Below the pieces are notes generated by a model. That model was not told the DNA's origin, did no database searches, and saw nothing but the letters and a program-made list of their open reading frames with translations. The translations under genes and the position numbers were made by a program. A stretch of DNA of 64,000 bases, taken from NCBI GenBank assembly GCA_027451405.1, contig DAIDJM010000022.1:1-64000 (forward strand), read 5' to 3'. Positions 10,411 through 19,393 of this stretch are shown one piece after another. The DNA comes from Acetobacteraceae bacterium (GTDB lineage: Bacteria; Pseudomonadota; Alphaproteobacteria; Acetobacterales; Acetobacteraceae). The first letter of the stretch is position 1, and each line of letters begins with the position of its first letter.

Positions 10411-10426
10411 AGCTGTCTATACAGCT
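10411..10426. promoter_or_regulatory. HutC operator palindrome between hutF and hutI
   Basis: AGCTGTCTATACAGCT has perfect 6-base arms (AGCTGT/ACAGCT) around CTAT. It agrees with the TGTCTATACA core known from HutC binding sites in other proteobacteria. It lies 2 bases upstream of the hutF GTG and 32 bases upstream of the hutI GTG, so one bound repressor could block both transcripts. The only gene-free DNA in the hut cluster is these 50 bases. Confidence 0.8.
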
Positions 10427-10458
10427 ACGGTAATGCGGGTGGCTGCGGAGGTAAAGCC

Positions 10459-11673
10459 GTGACCGGACCGGCGGAGGCCATCTGGCTGGGCCATCTCGCG
10501 ACCATGGCGGCAGGCGCCCCTTATGGGGCCGTGCGCGACGGGGCGCTCGCGGTGCGTGACGGGCGCATCCTCTGGGTCGGACCGCGCGCAGGATTGTCTC
10601 GCGACCTTGCCGGCCCCGCCACGCGCATCCACGAGATGGGGAAAGCCTGGATCACGCCGGGGCTGATCGATTGTCATACCCATCTGATCTTCGCCGGCGA
10701 GCGCAGCGCGGAATTCGAGGGTCGGCTGCTCGGGACCAGCTACGAGGCGGCGGCGCGGCAGGGCGGCGGCATCCTCTCGACGGTCGCGGCGACGCGAAAG
10801 GCGGCATCCGCCGATCTCGAGGCGGCGGCGCGCGGGCGGCTGCGAACCCTCATGAGCGAGGGCGTCACGACGATCGAAATAAAATCGGGCTACGGGCTCG
10901 ATCTGGAGACGGAACTGCGTCTGCTGCGGATCGCGCGCGAACTGGGTCGGACCGAGGCGGTCACGGTGCGGACCACCTTGCTCGCGGCACACGCGGTGCC
11001 GCCGGAATTCGTAGGAAGGAGCGAGGCGTTCGTCGACGAGATCGTGCAACGGATTCTGCCGGCGGCCAAGGCCGAGCGGCTTGCCGATGCGGTCGATGGT
11101 TTTCTCGAGCCGGTGGCTTTCTCGGCGCCGCAGATCGCCCGCGTGTTCGCCGCCGCAGGCGCGCACGGCCTGCCGGTGAAACTCCATGCCGACCAGTTGA
11201 GCGATGGCGGCGGCGCGGCGCTGGCCGCTTCGCATCGGGCGCTATCGGCGGACCACCTGGAATATACGAACGAGTCCGGCGTGCGGGCGATGGCCGAGCA
11301 GGGTGTCGTGGCGGTGCTGTTGCCGGGGGCTTACGCAACGGTCGGCGCGCGCCAGCCGCCACCCGTCCCGACATTCCGGGCGCGTCATGTGCGCATGGCA
11401 GTGGCGACCGATTGCAACCCCGGCTCCTCGCCGCTGACGTCGTTGCTGATGGCGGGCAATCTGGCCTGCGCCCTGTTTCGACTGACGCCGGAGGAAGTGC
11501 TGGCCGGCATGACCGCTCACGCCGCCGCCGCACTCGGTCTGGACGCGGAAGTGGGCCGGCTTCTGCCAGGCCTGCGCGCGGACTTCGTGGTCTGGCCGGT
11601 CGATCATCCCCGCGAACTGGCCTATTGGATGGGCGGGTTGCAGCCCATCACGCGGGTGCGCCACGGGCGCTGA
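10459..11673 (+). CDS. hutI: Imidazolonepropionase
   Basis: A 404-residue amidohydrolase that opens the imidazolone ring to give N-formimino-L-glutamate, the third step of histidine breakdown. Metal-binding DCHTHLIFAGERS (about 71-83), KSGYGLDLETELRLL, KLHADQLSDGGGA and the late VATDCNPGSSP with catalytic Asp are all present. The start is the GTG at 10459 with GGAGGT seven bases upstream; the frame is open further left into the operator but without a better start. It is transcribed divergently from the other hut genes and shares their operator. Its stop codon directly abuts the stop of the convergent DUF302 gene. Confidence 0.96.
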   Translation: MTGPAEAIWLGHLATMAAGAPYGAVRDGALAVRDGRILWVGPRAGLSRDLAGPATRIHEMGKAWITPGLIDCHTHLIFAGERSAEFEGRLLGTSYEAAARQGGGILSTVAATRKAASADLEAAARGRLRTLMSEGVTTIEIKSGYGLDLETELRLLRIARELGRTEAVTVRTTLLAAHAVPPEFVGRSEAFVDEIVQRILPAAKAERLADAVDGFLEPVAFSAPQIARVFAAAGAHGLPVKLHADQLSDGGGAALAASHRALSADHLEYTNESGVRAMAEQGVVAVLLPGAYATVGARQPPPVPTFRARHVRMAVATDCNPGSSPLTSLLMAGNLACALFRLTPEEVLAGMTAHAAAALGLDAEVGRLLPGLRADFVVWPVDHPRELAYWMGGLQPITRVRHGR

Positions 11674-12063
11674 TCAGCCTTCGGCAACCATTTTCTGCGC
11701 GGCTTCCAGCTTCGCGAGACGTGCCGCATCGACGCCGAGCGCCGACAGCGTCGCGCCGATGGGCCGATAGGCGATGGCGGTTTCCTTCTCGCCGGTTTCC
11801 CGGATCAGCAGCCGCAGCGGCAGATCGAGGGCGGTCAGTGGCGCGGTGAGCATCACGGGTGTGCCGGCGGCCGCGTTGCCGAATATCAGCAGTTGAGTCG
11901 GCTTCATCGCGAAACCGGCCCGTTCCGCGCCCGCCGCGTGGTCGATGCGGGCGAACAAGGTCATGCCGCGATCCGCGTTCCGCTGTTCGACGGCCTGGCG
12001 CACGGATTCGAAAGGCGCGGACACCAGGATTTCGACGATGCCGGTCGCGTGAAGAGAGCGCAT
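11674..12063 (-). CDS. DUF302 domain protein
   Basis: A 129-residue cytoplasmic protein made of one DUF302 domain, seen in SAPFESVRQAVEQRNADRG, the FARIDHAAGAERAG block and PTQLLIFGNAAAGTPVM. The family forms small alpha/beta dimers of unknown function; no signal peptide or membrane segment precedes it here. Start ATG at 12063. It lies 6 bases downstream of the large glycosyltransferase gene on the same strand and converges with hutI without any spacer, so it is probably the last gene of the glycosyltransferase transcript. No function can be assigned from context. Confidence 0.85.
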   Translation of the reverse strand: MRSLHATGIVEILVSAPFESVRQAVEQRNADRGMTLFARIDHAAGAERAGFAMKPTQLLIFGNAAAGTPVMLTAPLTALDLPLRLLIRETGEKETAIAYRPIGATLSALGVDAARLAKLEAAQKMVAEG

Positions 12064-12069
12064 TGCCGA

Positions 12070-15000
12070 TCAGGCGGGCTGTTTGCGGCGCGGCGATTTC
12101 GCAGGACGGGCCGGCCGGGCGGCTGGCCCGCCGTCGCCCGGGGTCGCCTGGCCGGCCGGTGCGCCGCGCATGCCGAGCAGGCGAAGGCACGCCGCGAAGG
12201 CATCCCGCGGGCGAATGCCGGTGAGACAGGCCATCGCGCGGGGGCAATCGCTCGCGAATTCGAGATAGCAGGGCGCGCAGACCATCTCGCGGCGGAGCGC
12301 GAAGGCCGCCGCGCCGAGCGGGCCCCACTCGGTCGCGTCGACCACGGCGGAATGGATGCCGAGCGTGGGCACGCCGAGCGAGGCGGCCAGGTGCTTGGGA
12401 CCGCTGTTATTGCCGACGAACAAAACACAGGCCCGCATGATGTCGCGCAATTCGGCGAGCTTCGTGCGGCCGGCGAGCGAGATCACGGCATCCTTGGCCG
12501 TGACGCGAGACAGCACGTCTTCGGCGATCGCCTGCTCGTCCGGCCCGCCGACGAGGATGGCATGCACACCGACTCGGGCCACCAGGAGGTCGACGAGATC
12601 GGCGAAATGCTGCGGCGGCCACTGCCGGACCGGGTTGCCGACGCCGGGATGCACGCAGACGAGCGGCCGGGTGCGAAACGATGGCGGGAGCAGCTTGGCC
12701 AGAGCTGGCACGGACGCAGGGTCGGCGAGCGGCGCCAAGGGGGAGGCGGCCAGCGGCTCGCAGGCGGCTTCGGCGGCGGCCACGAGCTGCAGTAGGCGCT
12801 CGGATACGTGCTGGCGTTTGGCCACCAGCCGCGTGTCGCCCTCCCATTCGAGTGCCACGGTGAGCCACGGAAATTTGCCGCCGTGATCGTAACCGACCAG
12901 GAACGGGGCGCCGGTGTAGCGCAGAATGTCCCGCGTTTCGGGTTGCATGCGCAGGTCGATCGCCATGTCGAACCGCGCCGGCGCGAGCCTTGCGGCGAGG
13001 GCTTCGAGATGGCCCTCGGTGAGGCCGACCGCGCCCTCGCTCGAGCGGGCATGGAAAAAGGAGAATTCCTCGATCTCGTCGATGGCAGGCTCCGCCCTGG
13101 CGAGCGATGCGGTCGCGGGAGGGGCCAGCAGCGTGAGTTGGGCCGACGGGAAACGGCGCTTGAGGCTGCGCAGTGCCGGCACGGCTGTCAGGTAATCGCC
13201 GATGTGGTCGAGCTTCACCGCCAGGATCCGGCGAACCGCGCTGGCGGATGGCCCTTCCGGTCCCGCGAAGACCGGCAGCGCCGGTTCCGGGTCGGCAGCG
13301 AAATGGTCCGTGTCCGACAGAAGGCGGCTGCCGTGGTAGGGGTCGCCTTCGAGGAAGCGCAGGCGCCATCGTCCGTGGAAACGCGCTTCGTCGTAATGAT
13401 CCTCGATGCCGGCACGGCTCGCGAGTTCGTGGTGCCGAAGCACGGCGTGGGGGGTGTAGATCACCGCGAGTCCGGCTTCGCGCGCGCGCAGGCAGAAATC
13501 GAGATCGTTGTTCACCACGCTATGGCTTTCGTCGAAGCCCCCGAGCCGGTCGAAGATTTCGCGCCGCATGGCCATGCACGCACCTGTCACGGCGCTGACC
13601 TCGCGCGCGGGCAGGGCGAGGCCGAACGGGCCCGGATCGTTTTCATCGGCAAAGCGGAAGGCGTGTCGCGCGTGGCCCTCCGCCAGAAACTGCCCGGCAT
13701 GCTGCACCCGCCCGCCCGGATAGAGGAGCTTGGCGCCGACGATGCCGACCTCCGGACACAGCGCCTGCTCCAGCAAGGCCGCAAGCCAGGCATCATCGAG
13801 CGCTTCGACGTCGTCGTTGAGGAACAGCAGCACGTCGCCCGACGCCGCCTTGGCGCCGACATTGTTGAAGCGCGACCAGTTGAAGGCGTCGGGCATCGGA
13901 ACGACGATGTCGGCATTGCGGCGCAGCCAGGTCTTCAGCTTGCGCAGCGCCGGCGGCGCGTTATCGAGAATGACGATTTCGACATCGTGACCGGCGCTGG
14001 TCCGGCGGATGGACGGGATCGCGCGACGCACATGGTCTCCGCCTCCGCAGGTCGGCATCACGATCGAGATCCGGGGGGCGGCGACCCGGCGCGCGACGCG
14101 CCAGAAATGCGGCTTCGCGAGCGGCCGGAGATCGCCCTCGATGCCGCGCCGGCGCAGCGCGCGCGCGAGTGCCTGGCGCTCACTTTCCGCACGGTCGCTC
14201 TCGCGGCCACGCGCCATGAGGATTTTCGGCACGTGCACGACTTTGCCCGCCGCCTCCGAGACCCGCAGCACGGCATCGAGGTCGCCGGCCTTCGCGAGCG
14301 CGGCGAGACCGAGCCCGGCGCGGGAAAGCGCGTCCGCGGTCGCCGACCAGGCCCGGCCCAGATAATTATGACCAAGCAACAGTTCGGGCGACCAGTCCGG
14401 CTTGAAGAACGGCGCCGGTTTTTCCGTGGCTAAGTCCTCGCAGGCTTCGTCGGCATAGACGAGCCCGGCCTCCTGGTGCAGCCCGTGGGCGGTCGCGAAT
14501 TCAAGCAGCGCGTCGCAGCCCAGCGCGTCACCGGACCGCAGCCGGATCACGCGTTCATGGGAGTCCAGTTCCAGGTGTGGCGCCAGCCGCTCCGCCAATC
14601 CCATCTCCCGCGCCATCTCTTCGACGCGGACGACATCCGTTGCGGGAAGCGACAGCCGCCATTCCGGGTAGGTCTGACCGGCGAGCGACTGCAAGCTGGC
14701 CTTCAGCGCTGCGTCGTCGGCGCCGTCCGTGTTCAGCAGCACGCGGAACGGCCGGACCCCGTCCAGTTTCTGCAGCAAATTCAGGCCGAAGGCGATTTCG
14801 GCCCGGCGCATGACCTGGCGGACGGTGCTGCCCGGGAAAACCATCTCGGACGGCTCGATCCAGACCCGGAAGCCGCGCTCCATTTCGGTACCGTTGCGGT
14901 CCTTGGCAACGATGCGGATCTCGCGCTCGCCCTCGGCAAGGGTGCCGGGACGCAGCACCCAGGACCAGCCGGCGAGCAAGGCGCCTTCGTGATCGGGGAA

Positions 15001-16518
15001 GATCCGCGCCACGTCCTCGCGGCGGGTGCCGAGATGGGCGGCACCAAGCCTCTCCCCGTCGCAGAACAGTTCGACCGATTCCATGCCGGGCCGCGCCACG
15101 GCCCAGCCACAGATCGTGAACGCACCCCGGATCGGTTCGACCGCGCTGCCATCCTCGAGCGCGGGGGCATCGATCTCCAGCCGCATATCCGAGGCAGGGG
15201 GCGGCGGGACCACCGGCGCGGGTTCGGCGTGCGTCATGCCGTCCTCGAGCAGGCCGATCACCGCATCGAGCGCCGGCCCTGCCGCCGCGGAGACGGCAAC
15301 GGGCGCGAGCGTCACGGGCACCAGCACCTGGCGCGAACGCCCCTCAACATCCACCGCGCGCACGCGCAGCGAGATGGGAGCGGACGCCGCTTCGCCGAGC
15401 TCTGCCGCGAAGACGAAGCCGGCCTCGGCCGCTCCCGGATAGGCGGCATGAAGTCTGGCGATGTCGGGACGGGCGAGACCCAGTTTCGCGTCGCCAAGCT
15501 TGCGGCTGCCGACATGGATTTCGATGCCGGCGAGCCTTGCCTGAGCCACCGCCCAGCCGCTGAGACGCAGGCCGCCGGAGGCATCGGCGTCGCACTGTTC
15601 CACATTCAGACGTATCGGCGTATCGGGAGCCCTCTCCCCGAGACCGGGCGCGAGGGCGATGGCCACCCACTGCTCGACGATCTCGCCCGCCACGGTTTCC
15701 ACCCGGACCGAGATCTCGCCGGGTTCTCCCGACCAATCCTCGGGTATGGAAGCGGCGAAGGCGAAGCCGGCCGAATCCACGTTCGGGTAGTGGGGAAAGT
15801 TCCGTGCCACGTCGGGACGCGGGAGCCCGTGCTTCGCATGCGCCAATCGCCGGTCGCCGAGCCGGACCTCGATGGTGGCAATCTCGTCCGGTGCGATGGC
15901 CCATCCGCCGCCCTGCAGGGTGGCGCCGGGGCGCAACTTTTGGTTCGGCTTCGGCTGGTCGATATGGATGATCGCGAACCCGGGTTCGGCCGGCGCCGCC
16001 TCGACGCTGTCAGCCGGCTTGGCCGCGGCTGGCTCCGTGCCACGTAAGTCGAGCCGCGGAAAATCGGGCAGTTCGGCGAGCACCCGCCAGAGCTCGCGCC
16101 AGCCGGCGGCCGCCCCGAGCGCCGCGTCGTGCGCCTCGTCCAGTTCCAGCACCTCACGCAGCCAGGCGAGCTGGGCGGGCGAGGGATTCCCCCCGGTCTG
16201 CTCGTGCCGCAGCGTGCCGCGCCCGGCGAGCGGCCGGGCAACCGCCTCGAGAAGCTCTGTCGATTGCAACATACCCGTCAGCACGTCGCACAGGCGGCTG
16301 GTCCGCGCTGTTGCGATGACGAACGAGTTTTCCGGATTGCGGCCTAGGAAAATCTGATACGCGAAAAGAACATCACGGTCGGTGGCGGCTCTGGACGAGG
16401 CGGTCGCGAACCCGATCCCCGGGGCCGGCGGAGTAGCGGCCTCGGCAGGGCCTTCGATAGAGCTTCGGAACGGCCGGCGCGGACCCGACCTTTGGAGATC
16501 GCGTGGCATCGGCGGCAT
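12070..16518 (-). CDS. Multidomain glycosyltransferase: three beta-sandwich repeats, GT2 and GT9 modules
   Basis: A 1482-residue chimera. Residues about 45-100 have LFAYQIFLGRNPEN, like the DUF4214 domain. Three related repeats of about 110 residues (185-290, 305-405, 447-556) share a GWA strand, then LG...R-x-D-V/I-A-R and a G-F/W strand; they look like beta-sandwich modules. Residues 590-800 resemble a degraded GT-A domain. Residues 815-1060 form a GT2 domain with SIVMPTCGGGDHVRRAI, FLNDDVEAL (DxD-like) and a GGFDE block. Residues 1096-1460 form a GT9 heptosyltransferase-like domain (ILAVKLDHIGDYLTAVPAL, VCVHPGVGNPVRQWP, FVGNNSGPKHLAASLGVP). It probably assembles a surface polysaccharide or glycosylates a surface protein. 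No ribosome site is clear; ATG 16518 or 16509 are possible starts. Domain edges are approximate. Confidence 0.85.
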   Translation of the reverse strand: MPPMPRDLQRSGPRRPFRSSIEGPAEAATPPAPGIGFATASSRAATDRDVLFAYQIFLGRNPENSFVIATARTSRLCDVLTGMLQSTELLEAVARPLAGRGTLRHEQTGGNPSPAQLAWLREVLELDEAHDAALGAAAGWRELWRVLAELPDFPRLDLRGTEPAAAKPADSVEAAPAEPGFAIIHIDQPKPNQKLRPGATLQGGGWAIAPDEIATIEVRLGDRRLAHAKHGLPRPDVARNFPHYPNVDSAGFAFAASIPEDWSGEPGEISVRVETVAGEIVEQWVAIALAPGLGERAPDTPIRLNVEQCDADASGGLRLSGWAVAQARLAGIEIHVGSRKLGDAKLGLARPDIARLHAAYPGAAEAGFVFAAELGEAASAPISLRVRAVDVEGRSRQVLVPVTLAPVAVSAAAGPALDAVIGLLEDGMTHAEPAPVVPPPPASDMRLEIDAPALEDGSAVEPIRGAFTICGWAVARPGMESVELFCDGERLGAAHLGTRREDVARIFPDHEGALLAGWSWVLRPGTLAEGEREIRIVAKDRNGTEMERGFRVWIEPSEMVFPGSTVRQVMRRAEIAFGLNLLQKLDGVRPFRVLLNTDGADDAALKASLQSLAGQTYPEWRLSLPATDVVRVEEMAREMGLAERLAPHLELDSHERVIRLRSGDALGCDALLEFATAHGLHQEAGLVYADEACEDLATEKPAPFFKPDWSPELLLGHNYLGRAWSATADALSRAGLGLAALAKAGDLDAVLRVSEAAGKVVHVPKILMARGRESDRAESERQALARALRRRGIEGDLRPLAKPHFWRVARRVAAPRISIVMPTCGGGDHVRRAIPSIRRTSAGHDVEIVILDNAPPALRKLKTWLRRNADIVVPMPDAFNWSRFNNVGAKAASGDVLLFLNDDVEALDDAWLAALLEQALCPEVGIVGAKLLYPGGRVQHAGQFLAEGHARHAFRFADENDPGPFGLALPAREVSAVTGACMAMRREIFDRLGGFDESHSVVNNDLDFCLRAREAGLAVIYTPHAVLRHHELASRAGIEDHYDEARFHGRWRLRFLEGDPYHGSRLLSDTDHFAADPEPALPVFAGPEGPSASAVRRILAVKLDHIGDYLTAVPALRSLKRRFPSAQLTLLAPPATASLARAEPAIDEIEEFSFFHARSSEGAVGLTEGHLEALAARLAPARFDMAIDLRMQPETRDILRYTGAPFLVGYDHGGKFPWLTVALEWEGDTRLVAKRQHVSERLLQLVAAAEAACEPLAASPLAPLADPASVPALAKLLPPSFRTRPLVCVHPGVGNPVRQWPPQHFADLVDLLVARVGVHAILVGGPDEQAIAEDVLSRVTAKDAVISLAGRTKLAELRDIMRACVLFVGNNSGPKHLAASLGVPTLGIHSAVVDATEWGPLGAAAFALRREMVCAPCYLEFASDCPRAMACLTGIRPRDAFAACLRLLGMRGAPAGQATPGDGGPAARPARPAKSPRRKQPA

Positions 16519-16620
16519 CGCCCCTGTGCAGATTGCGGGCCCGTCGTGCGGCGCCGCGCGGTTTTCACCGCTCCCCAGCGCCCATGTCCAGAGGAATCCG
16601 CTCTGCGAATAAAATTTCCC

Positions 16621-16989
16621 TCAAGCGCCGGCGCGTCGCGCCAGCAATTCGCGGGCGGCGTTCGCGAGCGCGGATGGCTCGTAGGGCTTGACGATGACCC
16701 GCTCGTTCGGACCCGCGACATCGTCGGGGTCCGGGAGGCCGGTCATGAAAATGATCGGCAGATCCGGCTGCAGCCCGCGCGCCGCCGCGGCCAGCGTACG
16801 CCCGTTCATGCCGGCACCGAGCTGCAGGTCGGTCATCAGGAGCGCGATCCCGGGGCCCGCGCGCAGCACCTCCAGCGCCTGCTCTCCCGTCTCGGCCGCC
16901 TCGACCTCGAAACCGTCATCGGTGAGGCTCTCGGTCAGCGTCGCACGGATCAGGAAATCGTCCTCCACGATCAGGATGCGTTCGTGCAC
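16621..16989 (-). CDS. Single-domain response regulator (CheY-like receiver)
   Basis: A 122-residue stand-alone receiver domain. Acidic pocket Asp10 and Asp11, phospho-acceptor Asp54 in LLMTDLQLG, Thr83 in IIFMTG and Lys101 in VIVKPYEP are all present, so it should accept phosphate. There is no output domain, so it must act through protein contact with another regulator or kinase; no kinase gene is nearby. It is transcribed in the same direction as the large glycosyltransferase, 102 bases upstream of it, and could share its transcript. Alphaproteobacterial genomes hold many such orphan receivers, and the partner cannot be predicted. Confidence 0.9.
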   Translation of the reverse strand: MHERILIVEDDFLIRATLTESLTDDGFEVEAAETGEQALEVLRAGPGIALLMTDLQLGAGMNGRTLAAAARGLQPDLPIIFMTGLPDPDDVAGPNERVIVKPYEPSALANAARELLARRAGA

Positions 16990-17066
16990 GCGCCACTCCT
17001 CTCGTGCTCAGCGCCCGATCACGCGCCTGTTGCGGCGGCAGCGCCGCCGCGTGATAGAACAACGCC

Positions 17067-18026
17067 GTGTTTCAGGACCCGTTCGCCCTGGCCGCCGGCT
17101 GGCTCCACGAGCATTACCTGGTGCCGTTGCTTTGGCAGACCGACATGATGCAGTGGGAGGATCTGGCGTATGGCTGGCTCCTCTTCGCGCTCTACGGTGT
17201 CGCGCAGGTGGCGGCAACGCTCGCCATCTGCTGGCCGCTCGAGCGTTGGCGTCCGGTCGAGCGCTGGCCGGACCGGCGCGGCATCGCGGTGGATGTCCTC
17301 TACACGCTCCTGGCCCGTATCGGGCTGATGCCATTGCTGAATTTCGTGGTCTTCTATCAGGCGCAGGTCTGGCTTTCGGGCTTCCTGACCGACCATGGCT
17401 ATGTGCCGCCCACCATCGAACGCTGGCTGCCGTTCCTGATGGGGCGCCCGCTGGTCACGTTCGGGCTCTACGTGCTGATGCTCGACTGCGCCGATTACTG
17501 GCGCCACCGGCTGAGCCACCGGTTCCGCTGGTGGTACTCGCTGCATGCGGTCCACCATGCCCAGACCCGCATGACCTTCTGGTCCGACGACCGCAACCAT
17601 CTGCTCGACGATGCGATCGCCTATCTCTGGTTCATCACGGTGGGGTTGCTGATCGGCATCCCGCCCATGCAGTTCCCGCTCGCGATCCTGTTGCTGCGGC
17701 TGCTCGAAAGTCTCAGTCACGCGAACGCGCGGCTGCATTTCGGGCTGGTCGGCGAGCGGTTGCTGGTTTCGCCGCGTTTTCATCGCGCGCATCACGGGGT
17801 GCTGGCGGCGGGGCGGCGCAGCGTCAATTACGGCGCGATCTTCCCCTTCTGGGACATGATGTTCGGCACCGCCGATTTCGCTCGCACTTTCCCCGTGACG
17901 GGGGATCCGGAGGCCGAGCCCGCCATGGCGGAGGGCGGCTGGATCGCGCAGCAATGGGCGGGGCTGCGACGGCTCTTCCGGCGCACCGCACCTTCCTCGA
18001 GCCTCATTCCACGAGCCTTCCCATGA
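17067..18026 (+). CDS. Sterol desaturase/fatty acid hydroxylase family membrane protein
   Basis: A 319-residue integral membrane di-iron hydroxylase. It has four to six hydrophobic segments and the family histidine clusters HRLSH (147-151), HAVHH (160-164) and FHRAHHG near residue 248, which hold the di-iron centre. Substrates of relatives are sterols, hopanoids, carotenoids or fatty-acid chains; which one applies here is not visible. The start is a GTG at 17067. The last four bases (ATGA) overlap the start of a small secreted protein, so the two are translated together. It is divergent from the receiver gene across a 77-base gap that probably holds both promoters. Confidence 0.85.
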   Translation: MFQDPFALAAGWLHEHYLVPLLWQTDMMQWEDLAYGWLLFALYGVAQVAATLAICWPLERWRPVERWPDRRGIAVDVLYTLLARIGLMPLLNFVVFYQAQVWLSGFLTDHGYVPPTIERWLPFLMGRPLVTFGLYVLMLDCADYWRHRLSHRFRWWYSLHAVHHAQTRMTFWSDDRNHLLDDAIAYLWFITVGLLIGIPPMQFPLAILLLRLLESLSHANARLHFGLVGERLLVSPRFHRAHHGVLAAGRRSVNYGAIFPFWDMMFGTADFARTFPVTGDPEAEPAMAEGGWIAQQWAGLRRLFRRTAPSSSLIPRAFP

Positions 18027-18433
18027 GATTGTTCTTCCTGCTCCTCTCGCTTGCGCCGGCCGCCGCCTTCGCGGCGCCGCTCAACCTCATGCCCCCGCAG
18101 GGCAATGACGGGACCGGGTTCAGCTCGACCACCGTGCCCGGCACGACCTGCGGCACCTCGCTCAACGCGCCTTGCCAGGGTTCGGCCGGACAGGCGTCGC
18201 TCTCCTTCGCGCCGCCGCCGAACGGCGGCTTCACTTTCGGCGGCAGCATCGGGGCCGGGGTCGGCGCCGTGAGCGGTGCCAAGGGTCCGGTGACGACGCA
18301 GGAGGGTTCGCTGTGGGTCCGCTCGCCCGACGGCAACTGGACCGTCTCGGTCGGGGTCAGCCATTTTTCCGGGCCAGGCTATGCGTATGGCACGCCGTAT
18401 CCCTATGGCGGCCCCGTGTTCGGGCATCATTGA
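18023..18433 (+). CDS. Small secreted protein of unknown function
   Basis: A 136-residue protein whose ATG overlaps the TGA of the hydroxylase gene (ATGA). It opens with a clear Sec signal peptide (MRLFFLLLSLAPAAAFA, cleavage probably near residue 17). The mature part is Gly/Pro/Ser rich, has two Cys (in TTCGTSLNAPCQG) that could pair, and ends in a Tyr/Gly/Pro-rich tail with two terminal His. No known family was recognised. Its reading frame runs open far upstream through the hydroxylase gene, so automated calling may extend it wrongly. Coupling to the hydroxylase suggests a partner or accessory role in the envelope. Confidence 0.72.
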   Translation: MRLFFLLLSLAPAAAFAAPLNLMPPQGNDGTGFSSTTVPGTTCGTSLNAPCQGSAGQASLSFAPPPNGGFTFGGSIGAGVGAVSGAKGPVTTQEGSLWVRSPDGNWTVSVGVSHFSGPGYAYGTPYPYGGPVFGHH

Positions 18434-18511
18434 CCGCCCTTTCGGCCCCCGACCCCACGACTTCGACTGAGCGGGGTTGCCTCAGTCGTTCTGAACGCAA
18501 CTCGCTCTGCT

Positions 18512-19393
18512 CTAAGCGCCCAGCGTCGTCTCGGTCCGCCGCACCACCCCATCCGCCACCATTGCCGATACGATCATCGCGGCTCCCGCCATCTGCAGCG
18601 CGGTCATGCGTTCGCCCGCGGCGGCGCCGAGCCATCCCGCCCAGACCGGCTCGATCGCATAGATCAGCGCCGCGCGCGGGGCGCTGACCGTGCGCAACGC
18701 CCAGTTCGCCGCCAGTTGCAGACCGGCGCTGGCGAGCCCGAGCCCGAGCGATGCCGCGAACCAGGGAGCCGGCCGTGCCGGCCAGGGCTCGCCGGCGAGC
18801 CAGGCCAGGCAGGCCGCAGAGAGCGCGACCGTGGCGCATTGGGCGATTGCGAGCCGCCGCGGATCCGCACCCGGCGCGATCGCGCCGACCAGGACGATTT
18901 CGGCGGATGTCGAGGCCGCGGCCCCCAGCGCCAGCAGCGTGGCGGGCCCGAAACCGCCGCTGCCGGGCGCACCCGCGATGGCCATCATGCCGGCACAGGC
19001 CAGCCCCGCCGCGATGAGCGCCCGCCGCTCGGGCCAGCGCCGCCGCACCAGCGCCTGCAACATCGGCACACCCGGCACATAGAGCGCCGCGAGGAAGGCG
19101 ATGCGGCCGCTATCGGCGCGCCCCAGGCTCGCCGCCAGCAACCCGTAGCCGCAAAGCATCGCCAGCCCGATCCAGATGCCGCCGCGCACCTCGTGCCGGG
19201 TCATGTCGGCGAGCCCTGGGCGCGTCAGCAGCCCGATAAGAAGGCCCGCCGTCGCGAAGCGAAGCGCCACGAAGGCCAGCGGCGGACCGGATTCCATCGC
19301 CACGCGCGTGACCAGGAAGGTCGCTCCCCACACGAAAGTGGCGGCGACCAGCACCAGTTCCGCCCGGATGACCGATGGGCCAGATCGGGTCAA
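18512..19393 (-). CDS. EamA/DMT-family permease
   Basis: A 293-residue inner-membrane protein with about ten hydrophobic helices arranged as two EamA repeats (about 10-140 and 150-285); LVLVAATFVWGATFLVTRVA and the LIYAIEPVWAGWLG block are typical of the drug/metabolite transporter superfamily. Such proteins export amino acids or other metabolites; the substrate is unknown here. Start choice: a TTG at 19393 shares TTGA with the anmK stop and gives MTRSGPSVIRAEL; the next candidate is GTG at 19354. Open frame further upstream is anmK read in another frame. The pair anmK-EamA is probably one transcript, raising the possibility of a cell-wall metabolite substrate, which is only a guess. Confidence 0.82.
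   Translation of the reverse strand: MTRSGPSVIRAELVLVAATFVWGATFLVTRVAMESGPPLAFVALRFATAGLLIGLLTRPGLADMTRHEVRGGIWIGLAMLCGYGLLAASLGRADSGRIAFLAALYVPGVPMLQALVRRRWPERRALIAAGLACAGMMAIAGAPGSGGFGPATLLALGAAASTSAEIVLVGAIAPGADPRRLAIAQCATVALSAACLAWLAGEPWPARPAPWFAASLGLGLASAGLQLAANWALRTVSAPRAALIYAIEPVWAGWLGAAAGERMTALQMAGAAMIVSAMVADGVVRRTETTLGA

Noticed and set aside
14476-16047. 523-residue open frame antisense to the large glycosyltransferase
   Set aside because: No recognisable domain; the minus-strand frame is supported by several conserved domains.
16688-17982. Upstream extension of the small secreted protein frame
   Set aside because: The frame is open but reads through the hydroxylase gene out of frame; the signal peptide begins at 18023.
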